Below, one piece after another: positions 1-8,859 of a DNA stretch of 64,000 bases (positions are counted from its first letter, which is position 1; each line of letters begins with the position of its first letter). The notes below the pieces were generated by a model. That model was given only the letters and a program-made list of their open reading frames with translations. It searched no databases and was not told the origin of the DNA. A program made the translations under genes and the position numbers. The DNA comes from Bremerella sp. TYQ1 (GTDB taxonomy: Bacteria; Planctomycetota; Planctomycetia; Pirellulales; Pirellulaceae). Location of the stretch: the NCBI RefSeq assembly GCF_020150455.1, contig NZ_CP083740.1:6407001-6471000 (forward strand), given 5' to 3'.

Positions 1-1
1 G

Positions 2-517
2 CTGAAGTTCTTTCGCTACTCGCGCGGGCTGCAGTTGATGGCATTGGGGTTCTATCGTTCCTACTGGAACTTGCGACCGTTGATGCTGGCGACGCTGATC
101 ATGATTCTGTTTACCACGTTCGCATTGTTTGAAGTGGAAGGAATGCATCAGGAAGAGTTTCGCAGTTTGTTCACTGTCGTCTGGTTTCTGGAGGTAACGG
201 GAACAACGGTCGGTTACGGCGATTTGTCTCCGGAATCGGTGCCCGGCAAGATCATCGTCATGTTCTATATGATTGGCGGTCTAGCGATTTTTATGGCTTG
301 CTTCAGTGCCATCACGACCAGCTTCGATCAAGTCTTCCGTGAAGCGAACGACCCCGACTTTGATCCGCTCGATCAGTTCGATAAAGTGCGGCAAGAGAAA
401 GAACAACTGGAAGAGCATTTCAAAGATACCGGAACGAGCGACGCCGAAGATGAGGCCGCCGAAGAAGAGGACGAGACGGAAGATCCCAGCGAACAGACCA
501 AGCAACTTGGCGTTTGA
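2..517 (+). CDS. Ion-channel (two-TM potassium channel type) protein, 5' truncated
   Basis: This is the C-terminal part of a potassium-channel family protein. The reading frame is open to the window edge, and the residues before the first internal ATG (LKFFRYSRGLQLM) look like the S4-S5 linker of a voltage-gated-type channel, so the true start lies upstream. A pore helix precedes the selectivity filter TVGYGDLSP, and a final transmembrane helix follows (IIVMFYMIGGLAIFMACF). The cytoplasmic tail is highly acidic (many Glu/Asp, last 50 residues) and shows no RCK domain. It should conduct potassium across the inner membrane. The fold and filter are clear; gating and full length cannot be judged from this fragment. 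Confidence 0.85.
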   Translation: MKFFRYSRGLQLMALGFYRSYWNLRPLMLATLIMILFTTFALFEVEGMHQEEFRSLFTVVWFLEVTGTTVGYGDLSPESVPGKIIVMFYMIGGLAIFMACFSAITTSFDQVFREANDPDFDPLDQFDKVRQEKEQLEEHFKDTGTSDAEDEAAEEEDETEDPSEQTKQLGV

Positions 518-555
518 CACCCTTTACCCCACAGCAGTCGACAGGATTTCAGGCC

Positions 556-987
556 ATGGAACCGCGCGTCAGTTTAATCACTTTGGGCGTTGCCGATTTG
601 GAACGCTCGTTAAAGTTCTATCGCGATGGTCTCGGCTTGCCGACAACATGGACCGGCGATCGTGGTGTTGTCTTCTTTCAAACGACCGGAACATGCTTGG
701 CGTTGTATCCGCTGGACAAGTTGGCCGAAGATGTCGGCGAGGATTGGATCGGCGAAAAGCCCGCCAGGTTTACCGGGATAGCATTGGCTCATAACGTCCG
801 TCAAAAGGACGAAGTCGATCAGATTCTACAGCAAGCCGAAGCAGCAGGTGCCAAAATAGAAAAGCCGGGGCAGGACACCTTTTGGGGTGGCTACTCCGGC
901 TATTTCTCTGATCTTGACGGTTATCTGTGGGAAGTGGCTTACGGTGCCTTCGAGTTCAACGAAGATGGCAGCCTGCAAATTCCCTAG
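556..987 (+). CDS. VOC-superfamily (glyoxalase/bleomycin resistance fold) protein
   Basis: A 143-residue single-domain vicinal-oxygen-chelate protein. It opens with the typical strand and helix VSLITLGVADLERSLKFYRD followed by GLGLPTTW, and ends with DLDGYLWEVAYG, the usual last strand carrying a metal-ligand Glu. The family includes glyoxalase I, dioxygenases and antibiotic-binding proteins; nothing here picks a substrate. I chose the ATG at 556, preceded by AGGATTTC, because homologues begin directly at the first strand. An alternative TTG at 514 would overlap the upstream stop codon. The stop lies in a CTAG palindrome that also supplies the stop of the convergent lipoprotein gene. Confidence 0.85.
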   Translation: MEPRVSLITLGVADLERSLKFYRDGLGLPTTWTGDRGVVFFQTTGTCLALYPLDKLAEDVGEDWIGEKPARFTGIALAHNVRQKDEVDQILQQAEAAGAKIEKPGQDTFWGGYSGYFSDLDGYLWEVAYGAFEFNEDGSLQIP

Positions 988-1409
988 GGACGCTTGGCTC
1001 CCTTTTTCATTTCGTCGAGCGAAAAGTTGAATTCGTTGTCGCCAGGTTCAACGTTGGCGGTCAGTTCTGACTGCTTGTTGTACTTCGGCGGCAAGATCTC
1101 TGGTTGCCAGCGAGTCTCGCCGGTCTCGGGATTTTCAATACGGTCTTCGGTCGTGATGGCAACCGTATGATTGCCGACCAAAGCTCCCCATTCGCGTCCC
1201 ATGAAATTCAACTTGAACTCTCCAGCCTCATTGGTTTTACCGTACGAAGGCCGTCCGTTGGCTGGTTGAAAGCGAACCGTCGCGTCACGCAGCGGTTCCC
1301 CTTGCAGCGTGACGGTGCCATGAACGTCGGCAAAGTCGAGGTCTGGCTTTCCGCTGAAACAACCCAGCATGGTGGTTAAGCCCACCAGCAACGCCAATCG
1401 ATATGCCAT
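984..1409 (-). CDS. Small lipoprotein with carboxypeptidase-regulatory-like beta-sandwich
   Basis: A 141-residue predicted lipoprotein. The signal peptide ends in the lipobox TMLGC. The body has the pattern VHGTVTLQGEPLRDATVRF followed by GKTNEAGEFKLNF, typical of the carboxypeptidase regulatory-like / transthyretin-like domain common in planctomycetes. No enzymatic residues are seen. It sits 48 bases downstream of a DUF1559 gene on the same strand and is the second member of the first of three such cassettes. The role is probably at the cell envelope; exact function is unknown. It converges on the VOC gene, and the two stop codons share the bases CTAG at 984-987. Confidence 0.8.
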   Translation of the reverse strand: MAYRLALLVGLTTMLGCFSGKPDLDFADVHGTVTLQGEPLRDATVRFQPANGRPSYGKTNEAGEFKLNFMGREWGALVGNHTVAITTEDRIENPETGETRWQPEILPPKYNKQSELTANVEPGDNEFNFSLDEMKKGAKRP

Positions 1410-1457
1410 GAGTGAATCTCCTTATAGCTAAGAATCTGGCTGAGAAAACGCCGCGGC

Positions 1458-2369
1458 TTAATATTCGCCGAGCGTCACACCATCAGCGCGATTCGAGAGA
1501 TTCTGGTACGTGTTCTGGTCAATCGTTTCACTGATGAAATGAACGCTGCCGTCACCAAACGCGAACATCGCTCCGCCTGGATGAAGACTGCTGAACCAGT
1601 GTTGATACTGCCAGTTGGTGATCTGCGGCTCGTTGAGCGGGTAGCCTGTGCACCCAGCGACTTCCAGCGAACCGTAATAGCCACTGTTGTCTTGGTTGCC
1701 GTCGGAAGTCCCTGCCCACTGAGTCGGGGAATTTCGTTCGTTGTAGTTCGGGTGGAAAGCACGTTCGCCGACAACCATCGTGTTGGACGAACCATCGGTG
1801 ATGTCACGGAATCCGTAACCATCAACGCGGTGCGAGAAAATACCCGACGCAGACGGCGTTGGGCCTTCGTCGTAGTAATAGGCGCGTGGACCATGTCCGT
1901 TGACGCCAGGATAGCTGGATAAGCCAAGATTCACGCCTGAGACGGCTCGCGGCGACGTATCGCTCGAGCGTGCATCGGAAGGGCAAGTGTAAGCTTCCAG
2001 CGGCAGGCCCAAGATGTCTTCACCTGCAGTCGTGTTGGCGGCATCGGCCAACGTTTGCTTGCCGACGCGTAGCTGATCGTAGATGTTCGACTGTTCCAGC
2101 ATGGGCAAGATCAACGCACTCCACGCCCACGACGCATCGGTCGGGGTCGCTTCGCGAACGATCATCGGCGGGAAACTGCCATGGGTGTCATGGTAGTTGT
2201 GGAGGGCAATGCCCAATTGTTTCTGATTGTTCGAGCAAGACATGCGTCGGGCCGCTTCTCGAGCTTGCTGCACTGCCGGCAACAATAAAGCGATCAAGAC
2301 ACCGATGATGGCAATCACCACCAACAATTCCACCAGGGTAAACCCCGATGCATTTCGTTTCAGAGCCAT
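1458..2369 (-). CDS. DUF1559 prepilin-like secreted protein (copy 1)
   Basis: A 303-residue protein of the planctomycete DUF1559 family. Residues 9-40 form a type IV prepilin-like N-terminus: GFTLVELLVVIAIIGVLIAL, then LLPAVQQAREAARR. The prepilin peptidase site would be G/FTLVE. The C-terminus carries the family's H-X9-DG motif (HPGGAMFAFGDGSV), followed by a short strand. The middle has Cys residues (MSCSNNQ, YTCPSD, VAGCTG) that could form disulfides. These proteins are abundant in planctomycetes; they are thought to be exported by a type II/IV-pilus-like route, but their function is not established. The gene is followed by a small lipoprotein gene, as are its two paralogues in this window. 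Confidence 0.93.
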   Translation of the reverse strand: MALKRNASGFTLVELLVVIAIIGVLIALLLPAVQQAREAARRMSCSNNQKQLGIALHNYHDTHGSFPPMIVREATPTDASWAWSALILPMLEQSNIYDQLRVGKQTLADAANTTAGEDILGLPLEAYTCPSDARSSDTSPRAVSGVNLGLSSYPGVNGHGPRAYYYDEGPTPSASGIFSHRVDGYGFRDITDGSSNTMVVGERAFHPNYNERNSPTQWAGTSDGNQDNSGYYGSLEVAGCTGYPLNEPQITNWQYQHWFSSLHPGGAMFAFGDGSVHFISETIDQNTYQNLSNRADGVTLGEY

Positions 2370-2656
2370 AATTTTGTCCGTACGAATGAGAAATGAAGTC
2401 GCGAATGCGCATGACGGAGTGGGCAGCAGGGCGCATCAGCTAAGGGAAAAGGGGTGGGAAACGCGAAAGTAAAAAATCTCACAAACGTTGCGTTTCCAAT
2501 ACTTATTTATATAAAATCTCGGGATATCAACTAGGGAAATTCCCGGCAATATCGTGAAGTTTTTGAGGCAAGGGAGATTTGCATGCCCTTGGCACGCATT
2601 GCGGGGGAAGCGAGCGACAAGTCGAACGTCACTCGCAGGTAGGTTTGAGCAATCTG

Positions 2657-3040
2657 TTACTTCTTCGGTCGATCGATTACGACCTCGGTGCCCTCGCTAG
2701 TCATGGGAACCTGAATACTCAAATCGGTCGATCGATAATCCAAATAACGCTTATGGACGATCGGAGCGTAGTTGCCGGTAGCGTCTGGCTCTAACACACC
2801 TCCGAGCGTGATCTTGTAGGTCCCAGCCGGCAGTCCTTTCTCGACGGCAAAATTGCCTTCGCTATCAATCGGAGCAATGTCTGAGTATGACCCATCGTCA
2901 AAGATCAACTCGCCTTGGCTGAGAGGCGTTCCGTCGTCGTAATGGATCGTTCCATAGACGGCGTTCTCGGTTTGCTGAGAACAGCCGATTACCGCGCCAA
3001 GCAGTAACAAACAGGACAGTATCGATACGATTCGTGGCAT
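2657..3040 (-). CDS. Small lipoprotein, carboxypeptidase-regulatory-like
   Basis: A 127-residue predicted lipoprotein. I took the ATG at 3040 (MPRIVSILSCLLLL) because it gives a compact signal peptide with the lipobox AVIGC; an upstream in-frame start at 3091 would add an unlikely leader. The mature part (YGTIHYDDGTPLSQGELIFDD, then SEGNFAVEKGLPAGTYKITL in frame) matches the same beta-sandwich class as the lipoproteins at 984-1409 and 4716-5234. It lies 90 bases downstream of a DUF1559 gene and is probably co-transcribed with it. Function is unknown; a cell-envelope partner of the DUF1559 protein is an inference from the repeated pairing. Confidence 0.8.
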   Translation of the reverse strand: MPRIVSILSCLLLLGAVIGCSQQTENAVYGTIHYDDGTPLSQGELIFDDGSYSDIAPIDSEGNFAVEKGLPAGTYKITLGGVLEPDATGNYAPIVHKRYLDYRSTDLSIQVPMTSEGTEVVIDRPKK

Positions 3041-3130
3041 GGGATTGCTTTTCGTTGAGAGGTTGCAGGAGGTGGAGGCGACGAGAATCATGCTTCGGAT
3101 CGTCGTCGCCCTGGGCGAATGTCGGTCGGC

Positions 3131-4090
3131 TTAAAATTCGCCAATGACATTGCCATCCATCGCGTTGCCCAGGTTCTCGAGCGTGCTTTGCGAGATGTTC
3201 GTCGAGATCGGTCGCACCGAACCATCGCCAAGCACAAACTGGGTGATGCCAGGGTGCCAACTGCCGTGCCCCTGTCCACTGTCTGGTCGTGCGTTGTCGT
3301 TCGGTCCGCGTCCCAAGCGAAGACGAATCGAACTTGCCACGGCAAACTCACGCCAGCTGTCGGAGGTATACAGAAATGAACCGTCGGCCCCGGTTTCGCC
3401 ACAGCAAACACCCAGTTGATCTTTGCCGATACCCTTTTCGCCGAACATCAGCGTGTTGCTCAGGCCGTCGGTGACACGCGAGAACGAATCGCGCGGACGA
3501 GCATCGCCACATGGGTTATTGTCGCCACCGTTGACGGGAATACCGACGCGAAGCATGCTCATCGTTTCGTTAACGTGCGAGCTGTCGTTGGGGTTGTAAT
3601 AGAAGTTGAAGACAGGGTTCGATGAGTCGTAGCCGACGGCGCTATAGTCGCTCCAAGGCCCTTGCTGACCGCCATCCCCTTTCATCTGCACGCCACTGCG
3701 ACGCGAAGGGCAAGTCATATACGAGATCGAACTGATCCCTTCCTTCTCTTGTTGCGTGAAGTTCTCGAAGATCGTGTCCTTCCAGTTATCGGTATTCACC
3801 GAGTGCAACAGTTCGTACTGGGCGTTCTGTTCGGCGAACGGCATCAGGTGAACCCACACGCTGTATCCTTGCTGGCAGTTCACCAGCGGCGGCATCTTCG
3901 TGTAGGTGTCGTGGAACATGTGCGCGGCAAGGCCGATCTGCTTCAAGTTGTTCGAGCACTCACTACGCCGAGCCGCCTCGCGAGCTTGCTGAACCGCTGG
4001 TAACAACAGGGCAATCAAGACGCCAATGATGGCGATCACGACTAAGAGCTCGACCAAGGTAAAACCAGATCGAATCCGTCTTTTATGCAT
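3131..4090 (-). CDS. DUF1559 prepilin-like secreted protein (copy 2)
   Basis: A 319-residue DUF1559 protein. The ATG at 4090 (MHKRRIRSGFTLVELL) was chosen because it places the prepilin-like G/FTLVE cleavage site just after a short basic leader, as in the paralogues; the frame runs open to 4372 without support. The transmembrane-like helix continues into PAVQQAREAARRSECSNN. The C-terminus has HPGITQFVLGDGSV, the H-X9-DG motif. It is probably exported and anchored by its N-terminal helix until processing. The prepilin peptidase at 31826-32377 in this window could in principle process it, but that enzyme belongs to a Tad system, whose substrates differ. Confidence 0.93.
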   Translation of the reverse strand: MHKRRIRSGFTLVELLVVIAIIGVLIALLLPAVQQAREAARRSECSNNLKQIGLAAHMFHDTYTKMPPLVNCQQGYSVWVHLMPFAEQNAQYELLHSVNTDNWKDTIFENFTQQEKEGISSISYMTCPSRRSGVQMKGDGGQQGPWSDYSAVGYDSSNPVFNFYYNPNDSSHVNETMSMLRVGIPVNGGDNNPCGDARPRDSFSRVTDGLSNTLMFGEKGIGKDQLGVCCGETGADGSFLYTSDSWREFAVASSIRLRLGRGPNDNARPDSGQGHGSWHPGITQFVLGDGSVRPISTNISQSTLENLGNAMDGNVIGEF

Positions 4091-4715
4091 TGTGAGGGGC
4101 CTTTCTACGTCCGCAGGAGTGGGCTGGGCAAAGCGTCGCATGGTGCAGGAATGGGGGTATCGATACCGCTCTCTCGGGATTGTGCAGCAAGATGCGGCAT
4201 TGCTGACGCTTATCCTTAACAATAGATACGACGAGAGCCGGTCGATGTCTACAGCTAATGCCAAGCAACTTGCGAGGAGTTGCTGAGATAAAAAATAAGA
4301 ATTAAGTAGAATACACCTGCAGTGCGAGATTGCTTCATCCATTAGAGCGATATCGCCATTGGCATGGACCATCGCCTCTTTTGTGCAGACGTGTTGCTAC
4401 TACAGGGACATCAACCACTTAGAACGCAACGCCGCTGATCGCACCAGGTAACGCCTCACGATGGTGCATCGGTTAACCACAAATCGAACTACGCCAATCG
4501 AGCCGTTCGGTAAACCGCGAAAATGGATTCTCCACTCGCTGTGGATTGCCGAGTCCCTTTTGCCGTGCTGGACAACTGGCGAAACGTGAGACCATTTCGC
4601 TCGCTTAGGCCACATAAAAAAGGCCTCGATGGATTGCACATCGAGGCCCTTTTCATTTCGATCGATATCGTTCCGCCAACTCGGGTCGAGTGTCGTCGGC
4701 GTAGAATCGGAGACG
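4091..4715. other. Intergenic region between DUF1559 cassettes 2 and 3
   Basis: This 625-base gap holds no convincing gene. The part next to 4091 is the leader and probable promoter region of the DUF1559 gene at 3131-4090, with an AT-rich stretch around 4288-4315. The distal part contains the terminator of the lipoprotein gene at 4716-5234. Short frames here lack any recognisable protein pattern. Confidence 0.6.
4616..4648 (-). terminator. Rho-independent terminator of lipoprotein gene 4716-5234
   Basis: A 10-bp perfect stem (GGCCTCGATG at 4622-4631 against CATCGAGGCC at 4639-4648, seven-base loop) is followed on the minus strand by a run of six T. It lies about 70 bases past the lipoprotein stop codon and closes DUF1559 cassette 3. 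Confidence 0.9.
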
Positions 4716-5234
4716 TTACTTCAAGTCGAAGACAAACTCATTTGCATCGTTCGGCTTCACTTCTGCTTTCAGTTCCGTGGCTGCTGCCGCAGAATATTTG
4801 CGTGGCAACATTTCGACTAACGGTGGAAGCTCCATACCTGGCGGTTGAACCGATCCTTGTTCAGAAGCTTTGTTGATGGCATCCATCTTCTTGTCGTATT
4901 CCGCTTGCGTCATGCCAGGAGGCGGAATCTTCTTCGAGACCGTAACTTCGTAGTCTCCGGCAATGGCCCCTTCCACATCGGCCTGGCCGCTGAGATGGGT
5001 GGTCAAAACAAACTTGCCATCGGCGTCGGTCTTACCCAGGGCGATCTCTCCCTGGGCAATGTTCTTCGATCCACGGCTGAAGATCACCGTTGCGTTTTCA
5101 ACGGGATCTCCCTTGTAGGTGACTTGGCCCGAGACTTTTTCCGTCTTCGGCAAGCCCGAATTATTGCAACCGTATAAAGCCGTCGATCCAAGTAATAAAA
5201 ACGTCACGAAAGCGACATTCTGGACGTAGCGCAT
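4716..5234 (-). CDS. Lipoprotein with carboxypeptidase-regulatory-like domain
   Basis: A 172-residue predicted lipoprotein. The ATG at 5234 gives MRYVQNVAFVTFLLLG and a lipobox-like TALYGC. The body reads VSGQVTYKGDPVENATVIF, then GKTDADGKFVLTTH, the same beta-sandwich pattern as the other two cassette lipoproteins, but with a longer C-terminal part rich in Lys, Pro and Met (KKIPPPGMTQAEYDKKMDA). The C-terminal segment ELKAEVKPNDANEFVFDLK resembles the end of the 984-1409 protein (LTANVEPGDNEFNFSLDE), supporting common descent. It follows the DUF1559 gene at 5302-6393 with a 67-base gap and is closed by a strong terminator. Confidence 0.85.
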   Translation of the reverse strand: MRYVQNVAFVTFLLLGSTALYGCNNSGLPKTEKVSGQVTYKGDPVENATVIFSRGSKNIAQGEIALGKTDADGKFVLTTHLSGQADVEGAIAGDYEVTVSKKIPPPGMTQAEYDKKMDAINKASEQGSVQPPGMELPPLVEMLPRKYSAAAATELKAEVKPNDANEFVFDLK

Positions 5235-5301
5235 TGTTGCCCATTCCTCTGATAAGACGAGACAAAGCGAATAAGAAAACCGGTAATCTGCTGGCACAAT
5301 G

Positions 5302-6393
5302 CTATGGAAGCGAAACCGTCTCGCCGCCAGCTTTGCTACCCAACGCTCCCCACACGCCGTAAGGACTGATTCCGCTTGTCGCCTCGGCGGCGGTCAAGTT
5401 ACCGGTATCAATGGTTTCAGGAATGAACTGCACGGAAGCGTCGGCCATCAGTACCATGACGCCGCCCGGGTGATAACTGCTGGCGCTGAACAAACCCCAA
5501 GAGTCTCCCCAGTTGTCGCGAGCACACGAAGGACTGTTCGGAGGAAGAACGGTCGTCACGCCAGTAAACGCTGGGTAACCATCAAACCACTGAACCCCGA
5601 CAGCGCGATCGGTTTGAACCGATTGCGAAGTAAGGTAACGCCCTTGGCTGGCAGTCGTCATGCAATCGATCGGCGATGCATTCAAGCCACTTACGTTGTT
5701 CGCGAAAAAGCCTTTGATGTTGCGAGTGTCGCCAGAAACACCAAACGCACGCTCGGCCATCATGATCGTATTGCTCGTTCCATCGGTGATCGAGCTCATA
5801 TCGATTTGCGACTTCTTACCAGCATCGACACGACCAAAAATACCGCGTGGGTTTTCCAGGTTATGGTTGTTGTTAATCGAGTCGCCCAGGCTCACTGCGT
5901 AACTTCGAGCACCAAACGAGTTCCCCCAAATATTGGCAGGTGTCGAAGGATTGGATGGACAGACAAACGCATCGAACTTCGCCACATAGGGCGGATACCA
6001 CGCTCGCTCGCGAATCGGACCAAACTCCAGTACGTCGGTGCTGTTGAAGGTGCCAGGCTTTGACATAATTTCGTAAACGGCCGGCTGCTCGATAAACGGC
6101 AGGATAAACATCAACCCGCTGTTGCGTCCTTCGTTTCCTCTCGGGTTCGTGCTGCGCGTTCCACCGTTGTTGTTTCGCAGGGCCGGAAAATGCAGGAAGG
6201 TATCGTGATGGTTGTGAATGGCGAGCCCCATCTGTTTCAGGCGATTCGAGCAGTCCATTCGCCGTGCCGCTTCTCGAGCTTGTTGAACCGCCGGCAATAA
6301 AAGCGCGATCAAAACACCGATGATGGCGATCACCACCAATAGTTCGACCAACGTAAAGCCACCCCGATTCCTCGGGAAATCTTTTGTGCGCAT
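5302..6393 (-). CDS. DUF1559 prepilin-like secreted protein (copy 3)
   Basis: A 363-residue DUF1559 protein, the longest of the three here. After the basic leader MRTKDFPRNRG comes G/FTLVELLVVIAIIGVLI and PAVQQAREAARRMDCSNR. The C-terminal H-X9-DG motif is HPGGVMVLMADASV, in which the usual DG is replaced by DA. A further tail of about 30 residues follows. It is predicted to be exported through its prepilin-like helix. It heads the third DUF1559-lipoprotein cassette. Function in the family is unknown; surface or periplasmic filament-like assembly is a guess from the N-terminus only. Confidence 0.93.
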   Translation of the reverse strand: MRTKDFPRNRGGFTLVELLVVIAIIGVLIALLLPAVQQAREAARRMDCSNRLKQMGLAIHNHHDTFLHFPALRNNNGGTRSTNPRGNEGRNSGLMFILPFIEQPAVYEIMSKPGTFNSTDVLEFGPIRERAWYPPYVAKFDAFVCPSNPSTPANIWGNSFGARSYAVSLGDSINNNHNLENPRGIFGRVDAGKKSQIDMSSITDGTSNTIMMAERAFGVSGDTRNIKGFFANNVSGLNASPIDCMTTASQGRYLTSQSVQTDRAVGVQWFDGYPAFTGVTTVLPPNSPSCARDNWGDSWGLFSASSYHPGGVMVLMADASVQFIPETIDTGNLTAAEATSGISPYGVWGALGSKAGGETVSLP

Positions 6394-6595
6394 CAGTAAA
6401 AACCCTTTGGAAAAATAAAGAATGAGTCCATGCCAATGGAAGGAAACGGCACCACGATAAGAGTATGAAGGAGCGTTTCGTCACTGAGAGGTATCTGCGT
6501 ACCCGCACAATGCCTAAACCCAACGTAGGCATTGTTAGCAATAACGACAAGAGAAATCCTGGAAATACCAGAGATTTTGTAGGCGGTTCGTTTTG

Positions 6596-8530
6596 TTAAA
6601 ACGACCAGATTCGTGGGATGAGTACGATTGCGGTGATGGCGATAAGGATGGCCAGGGGAATGCCGGACTTGAGGTAGTCGCGCGGGGTGTAACCGCCGGG
6701 ACCCATCACCATCAAGTTGGTTTGGTAGCCGATCGGCGTCAGGAAGGCCATCGACGCCCCGATGGCGATCACCATGATGAAAGGACGCGGACTGACGTCA
6801 CCTTCTTGACCAATCGCCACGGCAATCGGCAGCAGCAGCGCCGCGACGGCAGTGTTGGTGATCATTTCGGTAAAGACGACCGTCATCAGGTAGATCACAA
6901 TCAACAGCACGAACGGGTTCACGCCAACGGCCGAAACGAGTCCTTCGGCGATCATTTGCGCGGCCCCACTTTCCCACAGGGCATTGCCCAAGCCTAATGC
7001 GGCGGCAATGGTCACGACCACTTGAATATCGAGAGCACTACGTGCTTCGGAAGCGGAAAGGCACTGAGTCAAAATCATCAGGCCGGCAACCGTCAGCGCG
7101 GCAATCGCCGGGCTGCCCCAGCCACCAGCGAATTCGAGTCCAGAGAAGACCGACGTCAAGCAAAGCCATAGGATCAGCAAGATCATCAAGCTGCCAGACA
7201 GGATGGCTCGATCATGACGGCGCGGCTCGGCGTCGTCGACGCTACTGACCAAATAAAAGTCGCGGTTGTTACGATGCTGCGAAATGAAATCGCTGCGTGT
7301 TTGCAGCAATAGTGTGTCGCCAACTTCCAGCACGATGTTACCGATTTTGTTCGGCAAACGTTGACCATTTCGATGCACGGCCACAACAGCGGCGTTATAC
7401 AACTGGCGGAAGTTCGCTTTCCGAACGGTCGTACCGATCAGCGGCGAAGAAGGACTGAGAACCACTTCGGTCAGGTGACGCTGAACACGCGACTGCGGAT
7501 GAAACTCATACGTTCGATCGGCGGCCGGAATGAGCCCAGGGATTTTCTCGAGATCAACGATCGTGTTCACTAACCCGGTAAACACGAGGCGATCGCCGGA
7601 ACGAACAAAGTCGCGTGGCGTGACCGGCGTAATGATGTCGCCGTCGCGATCGATTTCAATCAGAAACAATCCATGCAAATTTCGCAGGCCAGCCGCTTCA
7701 ACTGTTTTGTCAATCAGCGGACAGTCTGGCTGAACCTGCATTTCGACTAAGTACTCGCGTTGTTGATCGCCCAGCTGCTCCATGATGTCGCGTTTGCCAG
7801 GCAAAAAGCGTTGGCCCAAGATCAACATGTACAAGCTGCCGACAAGGGCACACGGAACACCGATCCAACTGATCTCGAAGAAGCCCATCGGCTGAACGTT
7901 AGGAAGAACGCGTTGGCGATTAGCAAGTTTTTCTTGTAGCGCCGGTCGATCGGCATCGTTGGCCGTGGCAATCTGACTTTCCAGTTGGGTGATTTCTTCC
8001 TGAACGATCACGACGCTGTCGCGCAGCTTTTCATTGACGACCAGCGTGGTGCTGGTTCCGATCAATGTGCAAACGCCACCCAGGATGGTCAGATAACTGA
8101 GAGGCAGCAAGATTTTGGAAGGGGACAGATTGCGTTGCCGGCACCAATCGAGAATGACCGGCATCATCATCGCGACCAATGCAGTGTTCAAAACAAACGC
8201 CGCGGAAACGACGATCGGTCCTGTCAATCGGAGCAGGGCAGAGCGTTCGTCTGTCGCGCGGCCAAGGATCTTCGAGCCAATCCAATCGAGGACGCCTGTC
8301 TTTCGTAGGCCGGCTGAAACGACCAGCAACGCACTGATGGCAATCACCGCACGACTGGAAAACCCACTGATCGCGGTCGACGGCGTGATGACACCAAACA
8401 GCGTGACAAAGCAAAGCGCCAACAAGAACAGAAGATCGACAGGAACGCGCCGAGCGAACTGAATCGCCAGGAAGACAGCCAGCGTGGTCGCGATGGCAAT
8501 CCAGGGATGAGCGGCTTGCAGAAATTCCAT
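6596..8530 (-). CDS. SLC13/DASS-type permease with two RCK_C (TrkA-C) domains
   Basis: A 644-residue inner-membrane transporter. An N-terminal group of hydrophobic helices (about residues 8-190) includes LNTALVAMMMPVIL and IGTSTTLVVNEKL, the latter matching the SNT-type substrate loop of the DASS family. Two RCK_C/TrkA-C domains follow (about residues 265-340 and 360-430). A second set of helices contains TNTAVAALLLPIA and the closing loop IGYQTNLMVMGPGGY. This architecture is that of the bacterial SLC13-like proteins, which move sulfate, dicarboxylates or other anions with sodium; the substrate cannot be read from sequence. I chose the ATG at 8530; the open frame to 8695 encodes an unlikely leader. 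Confidence 0.88.
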   Translation of the reverse strand: MEFLQAAHPWIAIATTLAVFLAIQFARRVPVDLLFLLALCFVTLFGVITPSTAISGFSSRAVIAISALLVVSAGLRKTGVLDWIGSKILGRATDERSALLRLTGPIVVSAAFVLNTALVAMMMPVILDWCRQRNLSPSKILLPLSYLTILGGVCTLIGTSTTLVVNEKLRDSVVIVQEEITQLESQIATANDADRPALQEKLANRQRVLPNVQPMGFFEISWIGVPCALVGSLYMLILGQRFLPGKRDIMEQLGDQQREYLVEMQVQPDCPLIDKTVEAAGLRNLHGLFLIEIDRDGDIITPVTPRDFVRSGDRLVFTGLVNTIVDLEKIPGLIPAADRTYEFHPQSRVQRHLTEVVLSPSSPLIGTTVRKANFRQLYNAAVVAVHRNGQRLPNKIGNIVLEVGDTLLLQTRSDFISQHRNNRDFYLVSSVDDAEPRRHDRAILSGSLMILLILWLCLTSVFSGLEFAGGWGSPAIAALTVAGLMILTQCLSASEARSALDIQVVVTIAAALGLGNALWESGAAQMIAEGLVSAVGVNPFVLLIVIYLMTVVFTEMITNTAVAALLLPIAVAIGQEGDVSPRPFIMVIAIGASMAFLTPIGYQTNLMVMGPGGYTPRDYLKSGIPLAILIAITAIVLIPRIWSF

Positions 8531-8859
8531 TGGTGGCGTTATTTCCAGACACGATCTGAGGTGTCGAAGGCATCGATGGGGGAAGGCAATCCATTTTCGA
8601 GAGGATTGCGTTGAGCGGTAGTAGGCCCCTCTTTCGGTTTTCGACCATCGAGGGTGCGGGAGGTCTGTGAAAAAAGGTGCGGAATGTGACGGCACCTGGT
8701 TAACGCATTTTGCCTGACTTATTCAATGGGCCTAATGGGTTCATTTTGAAGTCGACGATACCCTAGTCTAGCTAAACTACCTACCAAATACGCGATGCAA
8801 GGATTGCCTAAGTTTCCTAATCGCGTTCTATCGAGAATACTCTGGGAGGATACAGAGGA
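8531..8859. promoter_or_regulatory. Divergent intergenic region
   Basis: This 329-base gap separates the leftward permease gene and the rightward secreted-protein gene, so it should carry both promoters. I see no clear -35/-10 pair or repeat. A strong ribosome-binding site, GGGAGGA at 8844-8850, lies nine bases before the ATG at 8860. Confidence 0.45.

Noticed and set aside
2534..2544. Palindrome GGGAAATTCCC upstream of DUF1559 copy 1
   Set aside because: Short and without a matching copy upstream of the other two cassettes; probably chance.
5299..6063. A 254-residue plus-strand frame over DUF1559 copy 3
   Set aside because: Antisense shadow with an Arg/Thr-rich composition; the minus-strand frame has the DUF1559 features.
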